The translations under genes were made by a program, and so were the position numbers. This document shows, one piece after another, positions 47,536-55,829 of a DNA stretch of 64,000 nucleotides. The stretch spans positions 124,001-188,000 of the forward strand of contig NZ_JALNMJ010000008.1 in assembly GCF_023156505.1 (NCBI RefSeq), given 5' to 3'. The first letter of the stretch is position 1. Every line of letters begins with the position of its first letter. This DNA comes from Roseibium sediminicola (GTDB lineage: Bacteria > Pseudomonadota > Alphaproteobacteria > Rhizobiales > Stappiaceae). The notes beneath the pieces are model-generated. The model ran no database searches and was not told where the DNA came from. It worked only from the letters and a program-made list of their open reading frames with translations.

Positions 47536-48291
47536 ATGATGCCTTTCCTGATGCCGCTCCTGAGGACCCTAGCGGGTCTGGCGCTTGCCGTTGCACTCTG
47601 GGCCGCGATCGTCGTGGTGTTCGATACCCCGCACTATATCCTGCCCGGTCCGGAACGGGTCGCCGCCGCCTTCGTCAAAAATGCCGGTTTTCTGCTTCAG
47701 CACGCGGGGATCACCGCCTACGAGACGGTGCTTGGATTTGGGCTCGGCGCCCTGGCCGGGGCCGCGCTGTCGGTGATGTTGTGGCTGTTCCCTGTTGCCG
47801 CCCGGCTGGCGATGCCGCCGATCCTCGTCACCCAGGCCCTGCCCGTCTTCGCCATCGCGCCGATCCTGGTGCTGTGGCTCGGATATGGTCTTGCCTCCAA
47901 GATCGTGGTCGTGATCCTGGTGATTTTCTTCACCGTGACATCGACCTTTTTCGACGGTCTGCAGAGACTCGATCCGGGGCTTGGCGATTTGGCCAGGCTC
48001 TACCGTGTGTCGCGGCTGCGTGAATTGTGGCTGTTCCGGCTGCCGTCCGGCCTGCCGGCCTTTGCCTCGGGATTGCGTGTTGCCGCGGTGTTCGCGCCCA
48101 TGGGCGCCATCATCGGCGAATGGGCCGGCGCCAAGGGCGGCCTTGCTTTCATCATGCTTCAGAGCAGCAACCGCATGCAGGCGGACCTGATGTTCGCGGC
48201 CCTTATTCTTCTGGCGGCGATGGTGCTGATCATGCGCTTCGTCGTCAATCGTCTCACCCAATATCTAGTGCCCTGGCAGGCCGTCACCTGA
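47536..48291 (+). CDS. thiX: ABC transporter permease for thiamine pyrimidine precursor
   Basis: A 251-aa permease with about six membrane helices and the cytoplasmic EAA-like loop (GLGDLARLYRVSRLRELWLFRLP, quoted LARLYRVSRLRELWLF). It follows a TPP riboswitch and precedes the ThiY-like binding protein, which identifies it as the ThiX permease of pyrimidine (HMP/FAMP) uptake. Tandem ATGs lie at 47536 and 47539; the frame is open into the riboswitch tail. No ATPase gene is adjacent. Confidence 0.9.
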   Translation: MMPFLMPLLRTLAGLALAVALWAAIVVVFDTPHYILPGPERVAAAFVKNAGFLLQHAGITAYETVLGFGLGALAGAALSVMLWLFPVAARLAMPPILVTQALPVFAIAPILVLWLGYGLASKIVVVILVIFFTVTSTFFDGLQRLDPGLGDLARLYRVSRLRELWLFRLPSGLPAFASGLRVAAVFAPMGAIIGEWAGAKGGLAFIMLQSSNRMQADLMFAALILLAAMVLIMRFVVNRLTQYLVPWQAVT

Positions 48292-48314
48292 CGACTGCCC
48301 AATGGAGGACGTCC

Positions 48315-49256
48315 ATGAAAAAACAGTTCCTTTCCCTCGCGCTTGCCGCCGGCCTGCTGGCCTCGGCCCCGGCCCATGCGGCCGACAAGCTGACCCTGCT
48401 GCTGGACTGGTTCGTCAACCCGGACCATGCGCCGCTGGTCACCGCTCAGGCCAAGGGCTTCTTCGAGGCGGAAGGTCTGGATGTTGAGATCATCGAACCG
48501 GCCGATCCCGCGATGCCGCCCAAACTGGTGGCGGCGGGGCAGGGCGATATCGCTGTGTCCTATCAGCCGACGCTGCACGCCCAGATCGAGGAAGAACTTC
48601 CCTTGAAGTGGATCGGCACGCTGGTGGAAACGCCGCTCAATTCGCTGATCGTTCTGAAGGACGGTCCCATCAAGGAGCTCAAGGATCTGAAAGGCAAGAC
48701 GATTGGGTTCTCGGTGTCCGGTTTCGAGGACGCCATGCTCGGCCAGATGCTGCGCTCCCAAGGGCTGACCATGGACGATGTCGAGCTGGTCAATGTCAAT
48801 TTCGCGCTGTCCGGCTCGCTGCTGTCGGGCCAGGTGGATGCGGTGATCGGTGCCTATCGCAATTTCGAGCTGACCCAGCTTGAGATCGAAGGCAAGCCGG
48901 GCAAGGCCTTCTTCCCGGAAGAAAACGGCGTTCCGGTGTTCGACGAGCTGATCTACGTGGTCAACAAGGACAAGACCGACGACCCGAGGTTCAAGAAGTT
49001 CCTGGCGGCGGTCGAGGCAGCCACCGTCTATCTGACCAACCATCCGGACGAGGCCTGGAACGCCTTCATCGAGGCCTATCCGCATCTGAATGACGAATTG
49101 AACAAGCGCGCCTGGGCGGACACGCTGCCGCGTTTCGCCAAGCGTCCGGCCGCCCTGGACGAAGGCCGCTACCAGCGCTTCGCCGAGTTCATGGCCGAAG
49201 CGGGCCTGATCAGCAAGGTGCCGCGGGTAGACAGCTACGCGGTCGAGATCCGCTAA
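48315..49256 (+). CDS. thiY: ThiY-like periplasmic pyrimidine-binding protein
   Basis: A 313-aa binding protein of the NMT1/THI5-like family. It has a signal peptide (AAGLLASAPAHAA-DKL, about residue 23), then LLLDWFVNPDHAPLVTAQAKG, the typical start of the fold, and GQGDIAVSYQPTLHAQIEEE and TIGFSVSGFEDAMLGQML. ThiY relatives bind formylaminopyrimidine for salvage into thiamine. GGAGG lies 5 bases before the ATG. It is co-transcribed with thiX. Confidence 0.92.
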   Translation: MKKQFLSLALAAGLLASAPAHAADKLTLLLDWFVNPDHAPLVTAQAKGFFEAEGLDVEIIEPADPAMPPKLVAAGQGDIAVSYQPTLHAQIEEELPLKWIGTLVETPLNSLIVLKDGPIKELKDLKGKTIGFSVSGFEDAMLGQMLRSQGLTMDDVELVNVNFALSGSLLSGQVDAVIGAYRNFELTQLEIEGKPGKAFFPEENGVPVFDELIYVVNKDKTDDPRFKKFLAAVEAATVYLTNHPDEAWNAFIEAYPHLNDELNKRAWADTLPRFAKRPAALDEGRYQRFAEFMAEAGLISKVPRVDSYAVEIR

Positions 49257-49291
49257 GTCAGATTCGTACTGAGGGATGGCTTCCCAAAAAC

Positions 49292-49325
49292 AAAAAACGC
49301 TGGAGCCGAGGCTCCAGCGTTTTTT
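49292..49325. terminator. Bidirectional terminator between thiY and rpoH
   Basis: 10-bp stem ACGCTGGAGC / GCTCCAGCGT with a CGAG loop, flanked by A6 on the left and T6 on the right, so it can act for thiY (plus) and for rpoH (minus). Confidence 0.95.
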
Positions 49326-49346
49326 GTTTTTCCGGTACAGAATGCG

Positions 49347-50234
49347 TCAGGCCGACGGCTGCTGGTCCAGCGAACGGGCGCTGTTGCGCACGGCCTTTTG
49401 CACCTTTTCAAAGGCGCGGACCTCGATCTGGCGGACACGCTCGCGGCTGACGCCGAACTCGCCGGACAGATCTTCCAGCGTCATCGGATCTTCCGAAAGG
49501 CGGCGGGCCTCGAAGATGCGGCGCTCGCGCTCATTGAGCACATCCATGGCCTCGCTCAGCATCTTGCGGCGCAGGTCCAGCTCTTCCTGCTTGGCGAGCA
49601 TGGTTTCCTGGCTGTCGCTTTCGTCGACCAGCCAATCCTGCCATTCGCCGGCATCGGCTTCCGCGCGCACGGGCGCGTTCAGGCTGGCATCGCCGCCGAG
49701 GCGGCGGTTCATGGAAATCACTTCTTCTTCGCTGACACCGAGCTTGGTCGCGATTTCGGTCACCTGATGCGGTTTCAGATCGCCTTCATCCAGTGCCTGG
49801 ATCTTGCCTTTCAGGCGGCGCAGGTTGAAGAACAGGCGCTTCTGGTTGGCGGTGGTGCCCATCTTGACCAGCGACCAGGAGCGCAGGATGTATTCCTGGA
49901 TGGCGGCCTTGATCCACCACATGGCATAGGTCGCGAGCCGGAAGCCCTTGTCCGGCTCAAAGCGTTTGACCGCCTGCATCAGGCCGACATTGCCCTCGGA
50001 GACGACTTCTCCGATCGGCAGGCCGTAGCCGCGGTAACCCATGGCAATTTTGGCAACAAGGCGCAGGTGGGAATTCACCAGCCGCTCGGCGGCCTCAGGG
50101 TCCTCATGCTCCTTGTAGCGCTTGGCGAGCATGTATTCTTCCTGCGGCTGCAGCATTGGAAACTTGCGAATCTCGTCCAGGTAGCGGCTGAGACCGCCTT
50201 CCCCGGCTGTGAGCGTCGGTACGTTCTGGGCCAT
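49347..50234 (-). CDS. rpoH: RNA polymerase sigma-32 factor
   Basis: A 295-aa heat-shock sigma factor. It contains region 2 (RLVNSHLRLVAKIAMGYRGYG, YAMWWIKAAIQEYILRSWSLV), the RpoH-box region between 2 and 3 (QKRLFFNLRRLKGK) and region 4 (LSGEFGVSRERVRQIEVRAF). It directs transcription of chaperone and protease genes; FtsH, its usual degrader, is encoded at 33.5 kb. The ATG at 50234 has a GGGGG ribosome site; three earlier codons are open. Confidence 0.96.
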   Translation of the reverse strand: MAQNVPTLTAGEGGLSRYLDEIRKFPMLQPQEEYMLAKRYKEHEDPEAAERLVNSHLRLVAKIAMGYRGYGLPIGEVVSEGNVGLMQAVKRFEPDKGFRLATYAMWWIKAAIQEYILRSWSLVKMGTTANQKRLFFNLRRLKGKIQALDEGDLKPHQVTEIATKLGVSEEEVISMNRRLGGDASLNAPVRAEADAGEWQDWLVDESDSQETMLAKQEELDLRRKMLSEAMDVLNERERRIFEARRLSEDPMTLEDLSGEFGVSRERVRQIEVRAFEKVQKAVRNSARSLDQQPSA

Positions 50235-50357
50235 GTGATGCACCCCCTTTCGTCAAGTTTGCGTTCCAATTCCTCCCGCTGCCCCGCAGAGATACGCAAG
50301 CAAGCCATTTGGGAGGAAGGTCGGACGCAGAATAGTGTCCGTTCAGGCACACAAGGC

Positions 50358-50385
50358 ACCTAATATAGGTTCAAATTGGCCAATT
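50358..50385. promoter_or_regulatory. Two palindromes upstream of rpoH
   Basis: ACCTA-ATA-TAGGT (50358-50370) and the perfect 12-mer AATTGGCCAATT (50374-50385), 124-151 bp upstream of the rpoH start and within 54 bp of the rluD stop. AT-rich, so they may overlap a promoter. Regulators unknown. Confidence 0.35.
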
Positions 50386-50411
50386 ACATGACAGGAAATC
50401 GGAAACTGATC

Positions 50412-51437
50412 CTAAAATTTTTGTAATCCTGACAAAAGATTTGCGAAATCAGCCGGATATGGGCTCTCAAAGCGCAAAGTCTTACCGTTTGCCGGATGTT
50501 CGAACGCCAGCAGACCGGCATGCAGCGCCTGCCTGTTGAAGCCCTGGATCAGGCCCTTGAGCGGCTCGTCCAGACGGTTGGCCTTGGTTTTGAAACCCGC
50601 GCCGTAATCGTCGTCGCCAATCAGCGGGTGACCGACATGGGCCATATGCACGCGGATCTGGTGCGTGCGGCCGGTCTCCAGGCGGCACTCCATCAAGGAG
50701 GCGAGGGCAGGCTGATCGTCATTGCCGAAGCGCTCCTTGACCTGCCAGTGCGTGACCGCATGGCGGCCGCTTGTCTTGACGACGGCGATTTTCTGCCGGT
50801 TTGCCTGAGACCGGGCCAGATTGGCGTTGATGGTTCCCTTGAGCGCCGAGGGCGTTCCCCATACCAGAGCGGAATAGGCCCGCTCCAGAGGGCCGGTCTT
50901 GCCGTGGTCGGCAAATTGCGCGGCGAGGCCCTTGTGGGCCTGGTCGGTCTTGGCCACCACGAGCAGACCGGACGTGTCCTTGTCGATCCGGTGAACGATG
51001 CCGGGGCGCTTGACGCCGCCGATGCCCGACAGGCTGTCGCCGCAATGATGGATCAGGGCGTTGACCAGCGTGCCGGTCCAGTTGCCGGCGCCCGGATGAA
51101 CAACGAGGCCGGCCGGCTTGTCGACGACAATCAGGTGCTCGTCCTCGAAGACCACGGCAATCGAAATGTTCTCGCCCTGCGGTTCGGGGTCTTCCGGCTC
51201 GGGTAAAGTGAGGCACAAGGCATCACCTTCATTGACCCGGTATTTCGGCTCCACTATTTTCGCGCCGCCGACGGTGACGTCTCCGGACTTGATCAGGGAC
51301 TGGATCCTGTTGCGGCTGAGGGCGTCCAGATGCGCCGCCAAAACCGCATCCAGCCGTTTCCCGGCATCGGCTGCATCAACTGTTAACGTGAAATCCTGGT
51401 CCTGCTCGGCCGGATCATCGAGGGAATTGTCTGTCAT
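50412..51437 (-). CDS. rluD: Ribosomal large subunit pseudouridine synthase (RluD family)
   Basis: A 341-aa enzyme that makes pseudouridine in 23S rRNA. It has an N-terminal S4 RNA-binding domain (RLDAVLAAHLDALSRNRIQS, residues about 25-80) and a catalytic domain with HRIDKDTSGLLVVAKT (catalytic Asp) and CRLETGRTHQIRVHMAHVGHP. It starts at the ATG at 51437; its start codon overlaps by two bases the start codon of the divergent gene (CATG). Confidence 0.94.
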   Translation of the reverse strand: MTDNSLDDPAEQDQDFTLTVDAADAGKRLDAVLAAHLDALSRNRIQSLIKSGDVTVGGAKIVEPKYRVNEGDALCLTLPEPEDPEPQGENISIAVVFEDEHLIVVDKPAGLVVHPGAGNWTGTLVNALIHHCGDSLSGIGGVKRPGIVHRIDKDTSGLLVVAKTDQAHKGLAAQFADHGKTGPLERAYSALVWGTPSALKGTINANLARSQANRQKIAVVKTSGRHAVTHWQVKERFGNDDQPALASLMECRLETGRTHQIRVHMAHVGHPLIGDDDYGAGFKTKANRLDEPLKGLIQGFNRQALHAGLLAFEHPANGKTLRFESPYPADFANLLSGLQKF

Positions 51438-51792
51438 GTCACAACCTGAAAATCGGGATGGAGGGCCGGGTGAGGCGCCGCTCGATCCGGAAGCCCAACG
51501 TATCCAGGCAAAGTTGAAGCGCCTGTTGCTCGGCTCTTCCCTCGTCATGATCGCGGGCTTTATCGCTGTCTTTGCAGCAATTCTCTACAAGATCAATAGC
51601 AACAAGAGTGATCTGTCGGATGCGCCGTTTGCCGCGACGATCGCTGTCGGCGCTGATGCAGACATCCTGCAGGTCAGCACGGGCGAAGGCATGTTGCTGG
51701 TTCTCGTGCGTGAAGGCAGCAAGACTGCCCTCTTGCGGTTAGATCCGGTGACAGGCAAAGAGCTCGGCCGGACCGACTTTGTCGCTCGATAG
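51436..51792 (+). CDS. DUF6476-like membrane protein
   Basis: A 118-aa protein: polar, Pro-rich N terminus (SQPENRDGGPGEAPLDPEAQ), one membrane helix at about residues 33-54 (LGSSLVMIAGFIAVFAAIL) and a small beta-rich external domain (TIAVGADADILQVSTG, TALLRLDPVTGKEL). It resembles the small proteins found divergent from rluD in many alphaproteobacteria; I believe they are called DUF6476. Its ATG overlaps that of rluD as CATG. The AGGGA ribosome site lies inside rluD. Function unknown. Confidence 0.72.
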   Translation: MSQPENRDGGPGEAPLDPEAQRIQAKLKRLLLGSSLVMIAGFIAVFAAILYKINSNKSDLSDAPFAATIAVGADADILQVSTGEGMLLVLVREGSKTALLRLDPVTGKELGRTDFVAR

Positions 51793-51872
51793 CGACATCG
51801 CGTTTTCCGCTGGAAATCTTGCCGGCGGCAGCGTGTTTTCGGGGCCGATGTCAAAAAAATGAAAAATAGGGG

Positions 51873-51901
51873 TTGCGTCTTTAGCCGAGCAGCCGTATAC
51901 G
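51873..51901 (+). promoter_or_regulatory. Predicted tRNA-Glu promoter inside a stem-loop
   Basis: -35 TTGCGT (51873-51878), 17-bp spacer and -10 TATACG (51896-51901), 40 bp upstream of tRNA-Glu. The same DNA forms an inverted repeat: GCGTCT with AGACGC (51875-51880 / 51922-51927) and TAGCCGAG with CTCGGCTA (51882-51889 / 51909-51916). Confidence 0.45.
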
Positions 51902-51940
51902 CACGGACCTCGGCTAGAGGCAGACGCCTCCGAGCACCGC

Positions 51941-52016
51941 GCGCCCATCGTCTAGCGGTCTAGGACGCCGCCCTTTCACGGCGGAAACACGGGTTCGAGT
52001 CCCGTTGGGCGTGCCA
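51941..52016 (+). tRNA. tRNA-Glu (UUC)
   Basis: A 76-nt tRNA with encoded CCA. Acceptor GCGCCCA pairs with TGGGCGT (first pair G-U). The anticodon stem CCGCC/GGCGG encloses loop CTTTCAC, anticodon TTC. The T-loop TTCGAGT is canonical (stem ACGGG/CCCGT). The variable region is short, and the D-arm is of the tRNA-Glu type. Confidence 0.97.
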
Positions 52017-52093
52017 TTCTTTTCCAAAGATTGTGCACAAGATTTCTACAACCTTTCCACAGGTTGTCATGGACCGTTCGCGGCCAAGCACCG

Positions 52094-52876
52094 TCAGCCG
52101 ATGTCCTCGCGCTCCTGCAGTCCCGTCTCTATCAGCTTGACCTCCGCGTCCCTAGCAATCTGGGCAAAGCCCGGTGTCGGACAATGGTCGGTGACGAAGG
52201 TGCTGACTTGGGAAAGGTGGCCGACGCGGACAGGCGCCGTACGCTCGAACTTGGTGCTGTCGGCGGCCAGAATGACATGGCGGGCATTGTCCATGATGGT
52301 CTTGGTGACCTTCACTTCCCGATAATCGTAGTCGAGCAGAGAGCCGTCCGGATCGATCGCGGAGGCGCCGATGACGGCAAAATCCACCTTGAACTGGCGC
52401 ATGAAATCGACGGCCGCCTCGCCGACGATGCCGCCGTCCGAATGGCGCAGCACACCACCGGCGATGACCACTTCGATCTGCGAGTATCCGCGCATCAGGC
52501 TGGCGACGTTGATGTTGTTGGTGATCACCATCAGCCCGCGATGCTGCAGCAGGGCCTGGGCGACGGCTTCCGTGGTCGTGCCGATGTTGATGAAGATGGA
52601 TGCGTTGTCCGGGATCAGCGCGGCGACCTGCTCGCCGATATCCGCCTTCTCCCGGCTGGAGATGATCCTGCGTGCCTCGTAACCGACATTCTCGATGCCG
52701 GATGACAGGAGCGCGCCGCCATGGGTTCTGGCCAGAAGGCGCCGCTCACACAGTTCGTTGAGATCCTTGCGGATGGTCTGCGGACTGACATCGAACCGCT
52801 TGGCGAGGTCGTCTACGCTGACCCGGCCGAGCTGGCGGGCCAGTTCCAGGATGGCATTGTGGCGTTCAATCAACAT
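52094..52876 (-). CDS. DeoR/GlpR-family transcriptional regulator
   Basis: A 260-aa repressor: N-terminal DeoR winged helix (VSVDDLAKRFDVSPQTIRKDL, quoted DDLAKRFDVSPQTIRKDL; RTHGGALL) and a C-terminal sugar-phosphate-sensing domain (FINIGTTTEAVAQAL, VIGASAIDPDGSLLDYDYRE). It is closest in appearance to GlpR, the glycerol-3-phosphate repressor, but no glp genes are in this window, so the effector is uncertain. It starts at ATG 52876 with no clear Shine-Dalgarno. Confidence 0.9.
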   Translation of the reverse strand: MLIERHNAILELARQLGRVSVDDLAKRFDVSPQTIRKDLNELCERRLLARTHGGALLSSGIENVGYEARRIISSREKADIGEQVAALIPDNASIFINIGTTTEAVAQALLQHRGLMVITNNINVASLMRGYSQIEVVIAGGVLRHSDGGIVGEAAVDFMRQFKVDFAVIGASAIDPDGSLLDYDYREVKVTKTIMDNARHVILAADSTKFERTAPVRVGHLSQVSTFVTDHCPTPGFAQIARDAEVKLIETGLQEREDIG

Positions 52877-52953
52877 CTACGGAAATTGCTCTGATTCACA
52901 TTCGGGGGATGCGCTTTTCGGTCCGGCCAGTAGAGCGGCGGGGCGTACCCGGA

Positions 52954-54339
52954 TCAAGCCACATCTCGCTTTTTTTGTTTTGCCGACTTGGACTTTTTCG
53001 GTGTGCCGGTGTCGGGTTTGGAAGGAGCCGCGGCCGGAGCCGCGTCACTGTCGACTGCGCTCTTTGACTTGTTGCGGCTGGACGCCACGATGCGGCTGAC
53101 CAGTGCTTCGGCAGCCGAGGCTATGTCGGCGGACTTAGCCGAAGTTTGGGCCGGGCTCTGCGGGGTTGCCTGGCCCGGGTCCTGAAACTCGGCGACAGGC
53201 ACCTGGCTTTCGGGTCGCTGTTCCGGGCTTGGCGTGGCGACAGGTCGTGCTCCATTCACCTTCTGCGCAGAAGCCTCGGTTTTTTGCTGGGTCGCTGCTT
53301 GTCCACTGCGCTGGGGGCTGAGTTCCTGCGGCGGAGGCGAGGCGGTGACAGGCGTGACCGTGATCGAACTTGCAGCCGACAGCCTTTGCGACAGGGCCCG
53401 AAAATCCCTGCGCAGGTCTTTCAACTCCGGAGTGACTTCAAGATCGGCGCGCAATTTCTGCACCTGGCCGACCAGGCGTTTCTGCACCCGTTCCTTTTCC
53501 TGAAGCGCGGATTGCTGGCGCGCGATTTCACCGGACAGCTGCTTGAGTCTTTCTTCCAGGTGCTTGTCGGGTTTCGCCGCGGCGGACCCGGCGGCTTCCA
53601 GCAGCAGCGACAGACGGGTCGCTTCGGCTTGGGCGGCGACGTATTTGCTCTCGGTGTCGACGAGTTGGGCTTCCAGCTCGGCGAGACGGGATTTGGACGC
53701 ATCCTTGAGCGTGGCTTCCACTTCGCTGGCAACGGTCGGTTCATAGCGCGCAAGCTTGGCCTTGAGCGTGGCGACCTCGGCCTCCAGGCCGGTAATGGTG
53801 GCCAGCGCCATTGTGTCCGTCGCCGGCAGCCAATCGCGCTCGTCGTCCGCCTCGCTGGCCGCGGACACCTCATCCCTTGAAGAGGGCGCTTCGTCGGATT
53901 TCGTCCAGCTGGCCGCCAGGGCCTTTTCGGACTCCGACAGTTTTTCCTTCAGCGTCTTGATTTCGGCGGAGAGCATGTCGACCGCATGCTGGTCGCTCGA
54001 CTGCGCCGCCAGTTTCGCATGCAATTCGGCCAGTTGGCTTTCATGCTCCTTTTTCAGTGCTTCGGCTTCGGAGCGCAACTGTGAGGCTTCGAGATGGAAC
54101 TTCGCCGCCTTTTCCCGTTCCTTGTCCAGCCGCGTTTCCACGCGGCGGAGCTCAACGGCGTAACGGGCGCGTTCCTGATCCTGCGCGGCTCTGACTTCGG
54201 CATAGCTTGACGGGTTTACGGCGCGCAGAGCTTCTTCGGTGAGGCGGGCGGCCCGGCGATAGAATGCGGGCAGGATCGCCAGGCCAATCAGCCCGGCCGT
54301 GCAAAATCCCAAAACCACAAACATCGCTGCTTCAATCAA
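52954..54339 (-). CDS. Membrane-anchored coiled-coil protein of unknown function
   Basis: A 461-aa protein. It has one N-terminal membrane helix (MFVVLGFCTAGLIGLAILPA, about residues 6-26), a long coiled-coil region from about 45 to 330 rich in Glu/Lys/Leu heptads, a Pro/Gln/Ser-rich disordered region (about 335-440) and a Lys-rich tail (PKKSKSAKQKKRD). TTG at 54339 has GGAG at 6 bases; the ATG at 54324 is too far. Similar membrane-tethered coiled coils occur in alphaproteobacteria without assigned roles. It lies between eipA and the DeoR gene. Confidence 0.78.
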   Translation of the reverse strand: MIEAAMFVVLGFCTAGLIGLAILPAFYRRAARLTEEALRAVNPSSYAEVRAAQDQERARYAVELRRVETRLDKEREKAAKFHLEASQLRSEAEALKKEHESQLAELHAKLAAQSSDQHAVDMLSAEIKTLKEKLSESEKALAASWTKSDEAPSSRDEVSAASEADDERDWLPATDTMALATITGLEAEVATLKAKLARYEPTVASEVEATLKDASKSRLAELEAQLVDTESKYVAAQAEATRLSLLLEAAGSAAAKPDKHLEERLKQLSGEIARQQSALQEKERVQKRLVGQVQKLRADLEVTPELKDLRRDFRALSQRLSAASSITVTPVTASPPPQELSPQRSGQAATQQKTEASAQKVNGARPVATPSPEQRPESQVPVAEFQDPGQATPQSPAQTSAKSADIASAAEALVSRIVASSRNKSKSAVDSDAAPAAAPSKPDTGTPKKSKSAKQKKRDVA

Positions 54340-54458
54340 ATCCGGCTCCGTTCAGGTCCAAAACCCACGCTTCATCATTAGACGAGTGCCGGCCTGACGC
54401 CAAGTCTCGTCATTTCTACAGGTTCACCCTCTTCTGTCCGACCGGTTGCATCTGTCCC

Positions 54459-55064
54459 TCAGAACGGATTCCAGGTCGCCTTGTCGGTGATCTTCAGATA
54501 ACCCATGTTGATGCCGAGCCGCGCGCCCACTCCGGCGCGCACCGGCACCAGCACGACTTCGTTCTTCAAAAGAACGGTCATGCCGACACCGCCGACCAGA
54601 TAGGCCGAGCCGTTTATGCCGGCAAAGCGGTCATAGATCGAATTGACCGTCGGCAAATTGTAGACAAGCATCATGACCCGGGCTCCATCCGCGCCGAAGT
54701 CCCAGCCGACGGACGGCCCCTGCCAGAAAACCTTGTGGTTGCCGGCGTTGCGTGTGTAGAGATGACCTTCGCCATAGCGCGCTCCCGCCACGAACGCGCC
54801 GGAGCCTTCCTCGCCGAGGATATAGCCATTGGGTTCGCCATATCTTGAAAAGGCCTTCTCGACGACCGAGGCAAGTCCGCCGGAGACCGAGCCGAAAAAC
54901 TGGTGGCCCGTTTTGACGATCTCGTCTTCACCGTAAGTCGCGTTCGGCGGAATGGGTTCGTTGCCGGACTGCTGGGCGAGGGACGGGCTGGAGAGGACAA
55001 GTGCACACAGGACGAGGAACGCGGCCGAAAAAAGAGACGCAACGCGCCAGGAACTTTGTGTCAT
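54459..55064 (-). CDS. eipA: EipA-family envelope integrity protein (DUF1134)
   Basis: A 201-aa secreted protein with signal peptide (cleavage after SSPSLA, about residue 30). The DUF1134 domain follows: GHQFFGSVSGGLASVVEKAF, GEEGSGAFVAGARYGEG, FWQGPSVGWDFGADGARVM, DRFAGINGSAYLVGGVGMT and the final GYLKITDKATWNPF. In Brucella EipA is periplasmic and needed for envelope integrity and normal division. GGAG precedes the ATG. It is divergent from the YHS protein gene. Confidence 0.9.
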   Translation of the reverse strand: MTQSSWRVASLFSAAFLVLCALVLSSPSLAQQSGNEPIPPNATYGEDEIVKTGHQFFGSVSGGLASVVEKAFSRYGEPNGYILGEEGSGAFVAGARYGEGHLYTRNAGNHKVFWQGPSVGWDFGADGARVMMLVYNLPTVNSIYDRFAGINGSAYLVGGVGMTVLLKNEVVLVPVRAGVGARLGINMGYLKITDKATWNPF

Positions 55065-55188
55065 TCAAATTCTCCCCAAAACAGGTTCGGAACCGCCAAC
55101 TGTTGCGGCTTCGTCGGAGCGCAATGTTAAACTGACGCAATATCATGCTGATTCGCATGTCATCTTGCATCTTACATAAGCCGACTCA

Positions 55189-55674
55189 ATGCAAAGCTGG
55201 CCTGAAAAAAAGACAAGGATGTGTCTTTCCGCCGTTTTGATCCTGCTATTCTGTGTATTGGCGGGGAAAGTCGTCGCGCGTCCCAAGGTCTTTGTGCCGG
55301 ATCCGATCACCGGCTATGCCATCGGCGGTCACGATCCGGTGAGCTATTTCGTGGACGGCCAGCCGCGCAAGGGCAAGCGTGAGCATGAGTATAAATGGGG
55401 CGGCGGCGCGTGGATCTTCGTCAATGAAGGCAATATGGCGGCCTTCGCCCGCGATCCGGAAGCCTATGCGCCCATGTTCGCCGGCTGTGGCGGCTATGCC
55501 TTGTCTGAGGGCTTTGCGACGGCCGGCAATCCGTTCATCTATGCGGTTGTCGATGGCCGCCTGGTGTTCTTCCACTCGGTGGTCAACCGGTTCCTGTTCG
55601 TCGTCAACGGTTCCAATCTGGTCAAGCTGGCCGACGAAAATGCCGGCAAGGTCGGCTGCGTGCCGATCCGCTGA
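55189..55674 (+). CDS. Exported YHS-domain protein
   Basis: A 161-aa protein with an N-terminal hydrophobic stretch (CLSAVLILLFCVLAGKVV, signal peptide or anchor) followed by a YHS-like domain (YAIGGHDPVSYFVDGQPRKG, HEYKWGGGAWIFVNEGNMAA, FARDPEAYAPMFAGCGGYAL). YHS proteins often bind copper or haem. Met and Cys residues are few here (a Cys in AGCGGY, another near the end). An in-frame ATG at 55219 directly follows AAGG, so the true start is uncertain. Confidence 0.82.
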   Translation: MQSWPEKKTRMCLSAVLILLFCVLAGKVVARPKVFVPDPITGYAIGGHDPVSYFVDGQPRKGKREHEYKWGGGAWIFVNEGNMAAFARDPEAYAPMFAGCGGYALSEGFATAGNPFIYAVVDGRLVFFHSVVNRFLFVVNGSNLVKLADENAGKVGCVPIR

Positions 55675-55829
55675 GCTGAATTCGGGCCTTCCCCCGGGAA
55701 ACTTTCATCTGGATGACCGTGCGTTGCGGCCCCGCGTCGCCTTGGCAGCGGCTTTGCTGATGTGTAACCCTTGCCGGAACGCTGCGAATCAGCATTAGCC
55801 GAGATCCTCAACAAGAGCCCAACACCGCC

